This document shows positions 26,759 to 36,067 of a stretch of DNA of 64,000 nucleotides, piece after piece. Numbering within the stretch: the stretch's first letter is position 1; each line of letters begins with the position of its first letter. The notes beneath the pieces were generated by a model that worked only from the letters and a program-made list of their open reading frames with translations, did not search any database and was not told the DNA's origin. Made by a program: the position numbers and the translations under genes. This stretch comes from Melioribacteraceae bacterium (GTDB taxonomy: Bacteria > Bacteroidota > Ignavibacteria > Ignavibacteriales > Melioribacteraceae), in NCBI GenBank assembly GCA_021739765.1, contig JAIPBD010000007.1, positions 62,001-126,000 on the forward strand, given 5' to 3'.

Positions 26759-27952
26759 TTAATTCTCCGTACTTACATGAGAAACAGTGAGTACATTTTT
26801 ATTAGCTTTCATTTCATTCAACATTTCAGATGATGCAGCTTTATCAAGTTTCATTGTGCAACAAGCAACTACTCCGCCATCAAAAATAATATTTTCCATT
26901 TCTTCGATATTAATATCGTCCTGACGAAGTACATCAAGTACCGATGCCAAAACACCCGGTCTGTCGTAATGCTTAACAACTAATTGATAACTTGTGGGTG
27001 TTTTTTGCGCTCTATTTATCCAATGAGCGATAACACCGCTCTGGATAAAGGTCAGAATAATTTTAACCGTTTCTTCGGCGACAGCGTTCTGAGCTTGCTC
27101 GGTTGAAGCTCCAATATGATGTGTTACATAAACGTTGTCAAGTTCCATTAATCTGGAATGAACTTCACCCGATTTACCGCTGGGCTCGTCACTAAATACA
27201 TCCAAAGCGACTCTCAGTTTTTTAGATTTGACAGCTTCGATCAACGCTTCTTCATCAATTACACCGGGACGAGAAGTATTAATAAGATAAGCACCATCTT
27301 TCATGTAGCTGAGCATTTCTTTGTTGAATAGATTTTTCGTTTCAGGGGTTTCGGGAAGGTGAATTGAAATTACATCTGCAGTAGGCAGCATTTTACTAAA
27401 TTCATCAAATGTTTTAACACCGTAACCTTCAATTCTAGAAATATCCTTTGCATAAATACTCATCCCGAATTCTTTAGCTCTTTTGGCAACTTCTCTCCCG
27501 ATATTTCCGTATCCGACTATTGCTAAAGTTTTTCCCATCAAACCGTTTGCTTTGGAATATTCAGATTTGTTCCAAATTCCTTTTCGAAAATCGGAAACGT
27601 TATCGGGAATTCTCCTATCAAGACTAAGCATTAAGCCAATTGTAAGTTCGGCGACGGCAACTGCGTTTTTACCGGGACAATTTGCTACGTATACACCTTT
27701 TTTGTTTGCCGCTGCAACATCAATATTATTATAACCGGCTCCGGCTCTAATAATCAGATTTAGTTGTTCCGACTCGTTAATCGTTTTTTCATTAACAACA
27801 GTTGATCGTACAACAAGAATATCAACATTTTTCGCTGCTTCTGCCAAATTATCAGCGTTTAGACCCGGCTCAACTATCACTTCAAGATTGTTACGCCTTA
27901 ATTCTTCAATGTAAGCTTCCGGAAATTTGTCCGCTATTAGCACCTTCGTCAT
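26759..27952 (-). CDS. serA: D-3-phosphoglycerate dehydrogenase with ACT domain
   Basis: The ORF extends to 27967, but the start at 27952 (MTKVLIADKF) is preferred: GGAG within the end of hutU lies at the correct distance, and the five extra residues overlap hutU. 397 residues. Catalytic domain with IRAGAGYNNID, NAD-binding GYGNIGREVAKRA, the Arg in NTSRPGVIDEEAL, and active-site His in HHIGAST. The last 75 residues form an ACT domain (LVVKHYDRPGVLASVLDVLR), a regulatory serine-binding module in many SerA proteins. It oxidises 3-phosphoglycerate, first step of serine synthesis. Other 2-hydroxyacid substrates are possible. Confidence 0.88.
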   Translation of the reverse strand: MTKVLIADKFPEAYIEELRRNNLEVIVEPGLNADNLAEAAKNVDILVVRSTVVNEKTINESEQLNLIIRAGAGYNNIDVAAANKKGVYVANCPGKNAVAVAELTIGLMLSLDRRIPDNVSDFRKGIWNKSEYSKANGLMGKTLAIVGYGNIGREVAKRAKEFGMSIYAKDISRIEGYGVKTFDEFSKMLPTADVISIHLPETPETKNLFNKEMLSYMKDGAYLINTSRPGVIDEEALIEAVKSKKLRVALDVFSDEPSGKSGEVHSRLMELDNVYVTHHIGASTEQAQNAVAEETVKIILTFIQSGVIAHWINRAQKTPTSYQLVVKHYDRPGVLASVLDVLRQDDINIEEMENIIFDGGVVACCTMKLDKAASSEMLNEMKANKNVLTVSHVSTEN

Positions 27953-27953
27953 T

Positions 27954-29618
27954 TTATTTTTCTCCATTGTTATTTATCATTGGTAAATTCATATTGTGTA
28001 GCATAGCATTGTCAATTGCACGATCATAACCGGCATCGGCGTGTCTGGCAATTCCCATTCCCGGATCGTAAGTTAAAACTCTACTCAGCCTTTCTTCCGC
28101 CTCTTTTGTACCATCGGCAACAACAACCATTCCCGAATGAATCGATTTCCCGATTCCAACTCCTCCTCCATGATGCACAGAAACCCAGCTTGCACCACCA
28201 ACCGCATTTAGAAGAGCGTTTAGAATTGGCCAATCTGCTATCGCGTCACTGCCATCTTTCATCGCTTCTGTCTCTCTGTTTGGGGAGGCGACTGATCCGC
28301 AGTCCAGATGATCCCGGCCGATAACCAGTGGTGCTTTTACTTTACCATCCGCAACCAGATCGTTAAAAATTTTCCCCATTTTGGCTCGTTCACCGTATCC
28401 CAACCAACAAATTCTGGCGGGTAAACCTTGAAAATGAACTTTTTCTTGAGCCAGTTTGATCCATCGAATCAGCGCTTGATCTTCGGGGAAAGCATTAAAT
28501 ATTGCTCGATCAGTTTCATAAATGTCTTCAGGATCACCTGACAAAGCCGCCCATCTGAAAGGACCCTTGCCGTCGCAGAATAGTGGCCGGATATATTCAG
28601 GAACAAATCCGGGAATATCGAAAGCATTATCAACGCCATTTTCCTTCGCTTCTCCTCTTATATTATTCCCGTAATCAAAAACAACAGAACCAAGTTCCTT
28701 AAACTTTAACATTGCTTTCACATGCTGGCAAATTGTACTGCGTGATTTTTCGATATACTCGGCAGGATTCGATTTTCTCAACTTTAACGCGGTTTCGAAA
28801 CTCATTCCCATTGGAACATAGCCATTGAGTACATCATGCGCTGAGGTTTGATCGGTTACAATATCAGGAATGATATTTCTTTCAATAAGTTGAGGCAGAA
28901 TTTCTCCTGCGTTACCGACAAGTCCAACGCTTAAAGCAATATTGGCTTCTTTTGCGTTTAGAACTAAATCAAGAGCTTCATCAAAATCGAAAGTCATTCT
29001 ATCGATATAACCGGTATCAATTCTTTTCTGGATTCTTGATTTATCGACATCAATTCCTAAAAATGCAGCTCCGTTCATAGTAGCGGCGAGTGGTTGCGCA
29101 CCACCCATTCCGCCTAATCCGGCGGTTAACAGCAATTTACCGGTCAGGCTGTTATCAAATTTTTGCCGGGCGCATTCGGCGAAGGTTTCGTATGTGCCTT
29201 GTAAAATTCCTTGAGTCCCGATATAAATCCAGCTGCCTGCAGTCATCTGACCGTACATAGTTAATCCGAGCGCTTCCAGCCTCCTAAATTCATCCCAATT
29301 TGCCCAATCGGGAACGAGCAAGGAATTGGCTATCAATACTTTAGGAGCGTTAATATGCGTTTTAAAAACAGCGACGGGTTTTCCAGATTGAATGAGAAGC
29401 GTTTCATCATTTTCTAACTTTTTGAGCGATTCAACAATTTGCAAGTACGCTTCACGATTACGGGCAGCTTTTCCCGAACCTCCATAAACGATTAGTTCAT
29501 TTGGGTTTTCGGCAACATCAGGATCGAGATTGTTCATTAACATCCTGAGTGCGGCTTCCTGAACCCATCCTTTTGTGTTTAATTTAGTACCTGTTGGTGC
29601 TTTTATTATCTCAATCAT
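27954..29618 (-). CDS. hutU: Urocanate hydratase
   Basis: 554 residues, the usual length. Family features are the NAD-binding [12 protein letters not shown] segment, the active-site cysteine region around DYGNNIR and [12 protein letters not shown], and [19 protein letters not shown]. It converts urocanate to imidazolone propionate in histidine degradation. No hutH, hutI or hutG lies nearby; instead the gene is tightly packed (two- to four-base gaps) with an unknown gene and adenosine deaminase upstream and serA downstream. The missing hut genes are presumably elsewhere in the genome. Confidence 0.97.
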   Translation of the reverse strand: MIEIIKAPTGTKLNTKGWVQEAALRMLMNNLDPDVAENPNELIVYGGSGKAARNREAYLQIVESLKKLENDETLLIQSGKPVAVFKTHINAPKVLIANSLLVPDWANWDEFRRLEALGLTMYGQMTAGSWIYIGTQGILQGTYETFAECARQKFDNSLTGKLLLTAGLGGMGGAQPLAATMNGAAFLGIDVDKSRIQKRIDTGYIDRMTFDFDEALDLVLNAKEANIALSVGLVGNAGEILPQLIERNIIPDIVTDQTSAHDVLNGYVPMGMSFETALKLRKSNPAEYIEKSRSTICQHVKAMLKFKELGSVVFDYGNNIRGEAKENGVDNAFDIPGFVPEYIRPLFCDGKGPFRWAALSGDPEDIYETDRAIFNAFPEDQALIRWIKLAQEKVHFQGLPARICWLGYGERAKMGKIFNDLVADGKVKAPLVIGRDHLDCGSVASPNRETEAMKDGSDAIADWPILNALLNAVGGASWVSVHHGGGVGIGKSIHSGMVVVADGTKEAEERLSRVLTYDPGMGIARHADAGYDRAIDNAMLHNMNLPMINNNGEK

Positions 29619-29620
29619 AT

Positions 29621-29962
29621 TTAATCATCACTAAAATGATTTTGAATTATTGATTTATACTGACTATGAAGCGATTTGTACATCCATTTTTTAAGGAACC
29701 AGGCTTTCTCCATTTGGGCCGCAAGGTGTTTTACATTTTCCTTTAATTGATTAACCAGAATTATTTTTTCGGCCTTTGTCAGTTTTATGACATCTTCGCC
29801 GGATTCAAGTTTAGCCTTTAGAGATTGTAAATTTTTATTTTGACCCTGAGCGCCTTCCTGAGAGTTGAATTGGTTAATCATTTGTTTGGTAAAAGTATTT
29901 AATATTTTTAATTCACCAGAATCAAACTCGTAGTTATATTTTTTGAATAATGTTTTTGCCAT
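29621..29962 (-). CDS. Unknown helical protein between add and hutU
   Basis: 113 residues, predicted almost wholly alpha-helical and charged, with no signal peptide, no cysteine and no recognised motif. It starts four bases after the adenosine deaminase stop and ends two bases before the hutU start, so it is certainly within the same transcript. The last helices ([22 protein letters not shown]) are amphipathic. Function unknown. Confidence 0.7.
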   Translation of the reverse strand: MAKTLFKKYNYEFDSGELKILNTFTKQMINQFNSQEGAQGQNKNLQSLKAKLESGEDVIKLTKAEKIILVNQLKENVKHLAAQMEKAWFLKKWMYKSLHSQYKSIIQNHFSDD

Positions 29963-29966
29963 AGAT

Positions 29967-31103
29967 TTATTTTATAACCAGAAGTTCGTTTTTAATTTCT
30001 TGAAATCCCGGTTTTATTACCTCGTATATATATTTTAATCGTTCATTATAAGGGATGAAAGCAGATTTCATCGCGTTGATGGTCATTTTCTCAATATCAT
30101 TTATATCAAGTCCCCACAATTTTGCGGCGGTCTCGTATTCTTTTGATAAAGTTGTATCACTCATCAGCCTGTCATCTGTATTTAAGAAAACCCTAAATTT
30201 TTGCGTGAATAAATCGTGAAAAGGGTGATTTTCCAGCTGATCGATCGCTCCTGTATGTACATTGCTAAGCAAACAAATTTCAAGCGGGATTCTTTTGTCG
30301 AGAATATATTGCGCCAAATCTCCCATTCCGACAATGTTTCCATCTTCGTCATAATAAATATCTTCAGTCAGCCTTGTTGCGTGTCCGACTCTATGTGCGC
30401 CGCAAAATTGCAAAGCTTGCCAAATTGATTCCTTTCCAAATGCTTCGCCTGCGTGAATTGTAATATTAAAATTTTCACGTTGAATAAAGTTAAATGATTC
30501 AAGATGATTTTTAGGAGGATATCCGCCTTCTTCACCGGCAAGATCAAATCCGACAACACCTTGGTTACGGAAATTAACGGCTAATTCGGCAATATTTAAA
30601 TTATCCTTAATATTTCTCATACCACAAAGAATTAAACCGTAACCGACACCAAAATCCTTTTTCCCTTTTTCCAATCCGGTAATTACCGCATCCAGAACTT
30701 CGTCGTAGTATAAACCTTCCATTGTGTGAAAGACAGGGGCGAAACGAGTTTCGATATAGACAACACCGTCTTTTTTTGCATCTTCGAGCATTTCATAAGC
30801 GATTCTCTCGAGGGCCTCACGTTTCTGCATCACAGCAATTGTGTGTTCGAATCCTCGTAAATAGTCCTTTAAATTACCCTTATTTGCTCCTTCAAAAAAC
30901 CAATCAGATAATACTTTCGGGTCTTTTGTGGGCAGTTTATCATACTTGTATTCTTCTGCCAATTCGATAATTGTTTGCGGTCGCAAGCCTCCATCAAGGT
31001 GATCATGCAGTTGTACTTTCGGTAAGCGTTCGATTAGTGTTTTAGTTTCCAAAATATTCCCATTTTTTAATTCAAAATTATCCCATTTGCCAAGTAAAAG
31101 CAA
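29967..31103 (-). CDS. add: Adenosine deaminase
   Basis: 378 residues if the TTG at 31103 is used; a TTG at 31052 (METKTLIERLPK) would give 361 and fits the family start better, as no clear ribosome site supports the first. Metal and catalytic motifs are all present: LHDHLDGG (HxH), TIHAGEAFG with His and Glu, RVGHATRL, and LNTDDRL with the Asp pair. It should deaminate adenosine or deoxyadenosine to inosine. It is the first gene of the minus-strand run add - unknown - hutU - serA. Confidence 0.92.
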   Translation of the reverse strand: MLLLGKWDNFELKNGNILETKTLIERLPKVQLHDHLDGGLRPQTIIELAEEYKYDKLPTKDPKVLSDWFFEGANKGNLKDYLRGFEHTIAVMQKREALERIAYEMLEDAKKDGVVYIETRFAPVFHTMEGLYYDEVLDAVITGLEKGKKDFGVGYGLILCGMRNIKDNLNIAELAVNFRNQGVVGFDLAGEEGGYPPKNHLESFNFIQRENFNITIHAGEAFGKESIWQALQFCGAHRVGHATRLTEDIYYDEDGNIVGMGDLAQYILDKRIPLEICLLSNVHTGAIDQLENHPFHDLFTQKFRVFLNTDDRLMSDTTLSKEYETAAKLWGLDINDIEKMTINAMKSAFIPYNERLKYIYEVIKPGFQEIKNELLVIK

Positions 31104-31155
31104 ACAAGATAAGTGTTGGGAGTGATTAATAGTATCTTATAATCCGAATTTAACC

Positions 31156-31184
31156 TTGACTAAAGTGATTATAATTGGTTATTT
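31156..31184 (+). promoter_or_regulatory. Putative promoter of the TPR gene
   Basis: TTGACT (31156-31161), a 17-base spacer and TTATTT (31179-31184). This is similar in layout to the promoter suggested at 3967-3995. It lies in the 119-base divergent gap between add and the TPR gene. Confidence 0.4.
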
Positions 31185-31222
31185 TTCCATGATTTATAAA
31201 TCAAAATTATTTAGGAGAAATA

Positions 31223-32365
31223 ATGAAAAGACTATTAGCTTTTGCCATCATTGTAAGTATGGCCTTGGGGATTACAGCATTTCAATGTGGTTCCACTGAA
31301 ATGACATCTGCAAAGCTTTACATTCAACAAAAGAAATTTGATAAAGCAAAAGAATCGCTCGAGAAAGAAGTTGAAAAAAATCCTAAAAATGATGAAGCTT
31401 TTTATTTATTGGGAACAGTCGAAGCTGAATTAGGTAATTACAATAATATATTAGAAAACTTCGACAAAGCGCTTGAAATTAGCACAAAGAATAAAGAAAA
31501 GATCGAGATGGCTAAACTTTCATATTGGGGAAAAAATTACAATATGGGAGTTTCGAATTTTAGCCGTGGAACAAACGTAAATGATAAAGATTCAGCTGCC
31601 ACATATTTTAATAAGTCTGTAGAAGCTTTTAAAACTGCGATCGCGTTTCAACCGGACTCAATGCAATCATATCAGAATATTGTTTACTCCTATCTTAATC
31701 TTGGTAAAACCGAAGAGGCAATACCTTATTTAGAGCAAATTATTGAAAAAACCGGCTCCGAAGATTCGTACATACGTCTGGGTCGTATTTACTTTAATCA
31801 AGGTGAAGAAGCCAGGGCAGCGGGTGAAACGGAAAAATCTGTTGAGTATTACAACAAAACAATCAATCTTCTTGAAAAAGGAAGAGAAGCAAATCCATCA
31901 AGTATCGATATATTAAATGTTTTATCATTCTCATATTTAAGACTTGACAAAATGGATGTGGCTTTGGAATCATTCAAATCCGCGGTAGATCAAGATCCGG
32001 AAAATGTTGAATACAGATATATTTATGGAACGCTTCTGTTACAAAATAAAGATTTTGAAAAAGCTTCCATGCAATTTGAAAAGGGTTTGTCAATTGATCC
32101 GGTTCATGAAAGTTCAATGAGACAATTAGTTGCCGCTTATACCAACTGGGGAATTGAGATAAAAGATGCATTAGAAAAAGAAGAAAATTTTGATGATAAA
32201 TCATATTTGGAATATATTGAGAAAGCTCTGCCAATTGCCGAAAAACTCGTTGAATTAAAGGATGCAAGCTCTGACTATTGGGAGTTATACGCAAAGGTTT
32301 TAACAAACCTTGGCAAGACCGATGAGGCAAAAGAAGCATACGCTAAGGCTGACGCATTAAAATAA
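31223..32365 (+). CDS. Exported tetratricopeptide-repeat protein (possible lipoprotein)
   Basis: 380 residues. The N-terminus MKRLLAFAIIVSMALGITAFQC is a signal peptide; Cys22 follows in a poor lipobox (AFQC), so lipidation is uncertain. About seven TPR units follow (for example YIQQKKFDKAKESLEKEVEKNP; AFYLLGTVEAELGNYNNILE; YRYIYGTLLLQNKDFEKAS), ending in a degenerate repeat. Such proteins act as scaffolds in the periplasm or at the outer membrane. AGGAG lies before the ATG. A terminator follows, so it is probably monocistronic. Confidence 0.82.
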   Translation: MKRLLAFAIIVSMALGITAFQCGSTEMTSAKLYIQQKKFDKAKESLEKEVEKNPKNDEAFYLLGTVEAELGNYNNILENFDKALEISTKNKEKIEMAKLSYWGKNYNMGVSNFSRGTNVNDKDSAATYFNKSVEAFKTAIAFQPDSMQSYQNIVYSYLNLGKTEEAIPYLEQIIEKTGSEDSYIRLGRIYFNQGEEARAAGETEKSVEYYNKTINLLEKGREANPSSIDILNVLSFSYLRLDKMDVALESFKSAVDQDPENVEYRYIYGTLLLQNKDFEKASMQFEKGLSIDPVHESSMRQLVAAYTNWGIEIKDALEKEENFDDKSYLEYIEKALPIAEKLVELKDASSDYWELYAKVLTNLGKTDEAKEAYAKADALK

Positions 32366-32387
32366 TATTGTATATTAATTAAATTTA

Positions 32388-32427
32388 AACCCACAATTCA
32401 TTTTTTTGAGTTGTGGGTTATTTTTTT
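32388..32427 (+). terminator. Terminator after the TPR gene
   Basis: AACCCACAA and TTGTGGGTT pair over nine bases, followed by A and seven T. The end of the T-run runs straight into GGAG, the ribosome site of the next gene. Confidence 0.88.
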
Positions 32428-32436
32428 GGAGTAAAA

Positions 32437-32760
32437 ATGGAAAACAAAAAAGAAATTAAACAGCAAATTAATATTGAACTTGGGGATAAAGAAGCCGAAG
32501 GGATTTATTCAAATTTAGCTATTATAACACATTCGCCGGCTGAGTTTATAATTGATTTTACCAGGGTTGTGCCTGGCGCGCCTAAAGCAAAAGTTCATGC
32601 GAGAATTATCACCACACCGCAGCATGCAAAAATGTTTATGCATGCCCTGAAAGATAATGTTGATAAATATGAATCAAAGTTTGGGGAAATAAAAATCGAA
32701 GGAAATTCACATCCGCATTTGGGGATGATCAATCCCAATAAACCCGAAAACATAAATTAA
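32437..32760 (+). CDS. DUF3467-like small protein
   Basis: The frame is open from 32413, but the ATG at 32437 is preferred because TTTGGAG lies just before it, while the earlier frame overlaps the terminator stem; 107 residues. The pattern GIYSNLAIITHSPAEFIIDFTRVVPG, followed by KVHARIITTPQHAKMF, is typical of the DUF3467 family. Members are small soluble proteins of unknown role. Its expression may depend on read-through of the terminator in front or on a promoter inside that region. Confidence 0.82.
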   Translation: MENKKEIKQQINIELGDKEAEGIYSNLAIITHSPAEFIIDFTRVVPGAPKAKVHARIITTPQHAKMFMHALKDNVDKYESKFGEIKIEGNSHPHLGMINPNKPENIN

Positions 32761-32816
32761 TGTTTATCGCTATTTTGTCAGCATTTTATTAAATTCTTCT
32801 TTTATTTGAAGGGTGA

Positions 32817-35800
32817 TTGACCGGTTTGAATATTAGATCCATATATAAAATAATTCTATTCCTATTTATTTCCTCTCTGGGTTTCGGTCAGTCACTATCC
32901 TTTATCAACTATACGGTTGAAAGTCATGGTCTCGCCCAAAATTCGGTATTTTCTATTTTTCAGGATAGTCGTGGATTTATATGGTTCGCAACCGAAGGTG
33001 GTCTATCAAAATTTGATGGAAGTGAATTCCGAAATTATGACGAAGGATTGATCGACAAAGATATTCTTTCTATTTCAGAAGATTCTAAGGGAGCCATTTG
33101 GGTTGGTACTACAAAGAATCTAACTAAAATAGTAAACGATACCATCACGAATTACACAATCCGCGGACAGGTTGTAAATAGCTTCTCCGATGCTCCTGAT
33201 GATGATTTTGATTTCGTATATGATATAGTCGAAGACTCTAATAATACCTACTTCTTTACAACCCGCAATAATGGCGTCTTTACAATTGATTCCATGGGAT
33301 TTCGACCCTATGAAATACTGGCTGACGTAAAATATACTCGAGAATTTATTATTGATCAAGGCCATGGATTATGGATTACTACGGAAGGGAATGGCGTTTA
33401 TTCTGTAAAAGGAGATGAATTGACCAATTACAGAACTTCAGATGGTTTGATCTCTGACTCAACGTGGTCAATTCTTGAACTGGAGAATGGGGAAATTGTT
33501 ATCGGATGTGTTGATGGATACACAGTTTTCAAGGATAATAAATTTGTCCAGCCAAAAAATGTCCCAAGTTATATGAATGACCGAATTTCCGCAATTGTAG
33601 AAGATAAGGACGGAAATTTGTGGTTTGGTACTTATAACAATGGTTTAGTTTTTTATGATGGTTATGAATATCAAAATTATGGCAGAGAAAATGGATTACC
33701 GAATGATGTTGTTTACAGCGCTATTGAAGATTTACGCGGCGATTTGTGGATTGGTATGCAGGATGGAGGCGCGGCTCGATTGGCCGTTGAAAAGTTTAAG
33801 GTTTATTCTAGCAAGAACGGTTTAGCCGCCGATAACATATTTAGTATACTCAGAGATTCCGGTGGCGACCTGTGGTTTGGTCATCTTGGTGAAGGCATTT
33901 CCAGAATGACGGATGATGGGGTAGAATTATATAATACTGAAAACGGATTTTTAGATAACGGAATCCCGACGATGATCGAATCCCAAAATGGAGATATTTG
34001 GATCGGGACTATGAGCGGCTTAGCAAGATATAGAAATGACAAATTTAAGTATTATGACCAAAGCGATAGCCTTTTCAGCTCCTTGTTTGTACTCTCCCTA
34101 CTTGAGGATTCACAAGGGAAATTATGGGTTGGCGGTGAAGGTGGAATAAAAATTTATGATCCCACCACTGATAAGTTTATTGAAGAACCTCGTTTAAGAG
34201 AAATTTATTCGGATAACCCGGAAATCTGGGTTACTAATATATATGAGGATAATAACGGATTTATCTGGTTCTCCACATCGGATAAAGGAGTTTTTCAATA
34301 CAATGGAAGAACCGTTAAACGAATTGGTGTTGAGAATGGGCTCCCATCCCCTTATGTATTTCAGGTAATTCAAACTCCGGATAATACCTTTTGGTTCTGT
34401 ACTGATCAAGGATTGGTAAGATACGTTGATCAGAAGGCGACAGTCATAACATCCTCACAAGGGTTATCGAATAATACATGTTATTTCGCATTATCCGAAA
34501 AAGACTATTTGTATATCGGAACCGGCAACGGAATTTCACGACTCGCCTATCTTGATTTCGAGTCTAAAGGCAAAGATGCTTTTAAGATTTATAATAATCG
34601 TGATGGAATTGCCGCATCGGAAATGAATATGTTCGCTTTTCACAAAGACAAAAACAACAATCTTTATTTTGGAAGCAAAAACGGAGTTACAAGTTTTAAT
34701 CCGAATGATGTTCCGAGATTTTTACCTTCAAATGTATATATCAAAAAAATCACCATAAGTGATGATGAATCCGATAAAGATACATTAACAAATATTGAGC
34801 TTGAATTAGATTACACTCAAGACAATCTTACAATTGAATATCAAGCAATCGTTTTTACATCACAGGAAAAAATTCGTTACCAGATCAGATTGGATCCGTT
34901 GGATAACAGACCGAGTGAAACACAGATTAGCGAGGCATCCTTCCGGTCGCTGCCTGCAGGGGATTATACTTTTAGAGTAAAATGCTTAAATGCAGATGGC
35001 ATTTGGAGTGATGAAGAGACCACATTTAGTTTTATTATTTATCCACCTTTCTGGGAAACATGGTGGTTTAGAACAATAATAATTTTAGCACTTGTTTCCG
35101 GCGTTTATTTATTCTACGATGCTAAAACAAAACAAGTAAGAAGAAGAAATATTGAATTGGCAAACATGGTTCGTGATCGTACAAAGGATCTTGAAGTTCA
35201 AAAAAATAAATCGGATGAACTTCTTCTTAATATTTTACCGAGCTCGCTTGTGCATGAGCTAAAATCACATGGTTCAGTAATTCCGAGAAAGTTTAATAGT
35301 GTTTCGATTCTTTTCACTGATTTTAAAGGATTTACGCAAACTTCATCAATATTACCCGCCGATAGATTGGTTGATGAACTAAATGAAATATTCTTTGGGT
35401 TTGATCAATTAATGGGGGAATTTGAATTAGAAAAACTTAAAACTATTGGAGATGCATATATGGCTGCGGGCGGTTTACCTACCGAAACCGAAGATCATGC
35501 AATACGCGTGACTCTTGCAGCTTTAAGAATGCAGGACCTAATTCTAAAAAGAAATGAACATGCCGCGCTCAAATGGGAAATGAGAGTGGGAATTCATACC
35601 GGAACGGTTGTAGCCGGAGTGGTTGGTACTCGTAAATTTACTTACGATATTTGGGGTGATACGGTTAATATTGCGAGCAGGATGGAAAGCTCGGGTGAAC
35701 CCAATAGAGTAAATATTTCAGCATTTACTTATATGTTAATTAAAGACTATTTTGAATGTGAGTACCGTGGAAAGATTGATGCCAAAGGTAAAGGCGTGAT

Positions 35801-35873
35801 GGATATGTATTTTGTTAACGGAGTGAAGGAAAAAATTCATCAAGTTTACAATTACGATAGTCTGTCTGCATAA
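32817..35873 (+). CDS. Two-component-regulator-type propeller sensor fused to adenylate cyclase
   Basis: 1018 residues, starting at TTG. A signal-anchor (about 6-24) is followed by ligand-sensing beta-propeller repeats (Reg_prop units such as GFIWFATEGGLSKFDG and GNLWFGTYNNGLVFYDG) up to about residue 640, a Y_Y_Y domain (about 670-740), one membrane helix (about 745-765), a short coiled coil, and a class III cyclase domain (about 820-1000). Metal-binding Asp residues are in FTDFKGFT and KTIGDAYMA; Lys in KLKTIGD and Asp in YDIWGDTVN are the adenine-selecting residues; NIASRM supplies the transition-state Asn and Arg. It should make cAMP inside in response to a periplasmic signal. The output is a cyclase instead of the usual histidine kinase. 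Confidence 0.88.
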   Translation: MTGLNIRSIYKIILFLFISSLGFGQSLSFINYTVESHGLAQNSVFSIFQDSRGFIWFATEGGLSKFDGSEFRNYDEGLIDKDILSISEDSKGAIWVGTTKNLTKIVNDTITNYTIRGQVVNSFSDAPDDDFDFVYDIVEDSNNTYFFTTRNNGVFTIDSMGFRPYEILADVKYTREFIIDQGHGLWITTEGNGVYSVKGDELTNYRTSDGLISDSTWSILELENGEIVIGCVDGYTVFKDNKFVQPKNVPSYMNDRISAIVEDKDGNLWFGTYNNGLVFYDGYEYQNYGRENGLPNDVVYSAIEDLRGDLWIGMQDGGAARLAVEKFKVYSSKNGLAADNIFSILRDSGGDLWFGHLGEGISRMTDDGVELYNTENGFLDNGIPTMIESQNGDIWIGTMSGLARYRNDKFKYYDQSDSLFSSLFVLSLLEDSQGKLWVGGEGGIKIYDPTTDKFIEEPRLREIYSDNPEIWVTNIYEDNNGFIWFSTSDKGVFQYNGRTVKRIGVENGLPSPYVFQVIQTPDNTFWFCTDQGLVRYVDQKATVITSSQGLSNNTCYFALSEKDYLYIGTGNGISRLAYLDFESKGKDAFKIYNNRDGIAASEMNMFAFHKDKNNNLYFGSKNGVTSFNPNDVPRFLPSNVYIKKITISDDESDKDTLTNIELELDYTQDNLTIEYQAIVFTSQEKIRYQIRLDPLDNRPSETQISEASFRSLPAGDYTFRVKCLNADGIWSDEETTFSFIIYPPFWETWWFRTIIILALVSGVYLFYDAKTKQVRRRNIELANMVRDRTKDLEVQKNKSDELLLNILPSSLVHELKSHGSVIPRKFNSVSILFTDFKGFTQTSSILPADRLVDELNEIFFGFDQLMGEFELEKLKTIGDAYMAAGGLPTETEDHAIRVTLAALRMQDLILKRNEHAALKWEMRVGIHTGTVVAGVVGTRKFTYDIWGDTVNIASRMESSGEPNRVNISAFTYMLIKDYFECEYRGKIDAKGKGVMDMYFVNGVKEKIHQVYNYDSLSA

Positions 35874-36067
35874 TAAGCCAACTTATCTTTTTTTGCATAT
35901 ATTTAACCTAAAATTGTTACATTTAGGTCTACAGTCTGAATAATGATCTAAATCATACCCTATATGTGATTTTAGATACATTATCGAATACATACTATTG
36001 ACATTAACTCCAGTAATAATAAATTGGGAACAAGAAAAAATAAATCATTCAAAGAAGGAAAATAACA

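Noticed and set aside
30838-30870. tRNA T-arm-like string GTTCGAATCC
   Set aside because: It lies inside the adenosine deaminase coding sequence and no acceptor or anticodon stem can be drawn around it.
31086-31222. TATAAT string at about 31169-31174 as the promoter -10
   Set aside because: No -35 at proper distance; TTGACT with 17-base spacing to TTATTT fits better.
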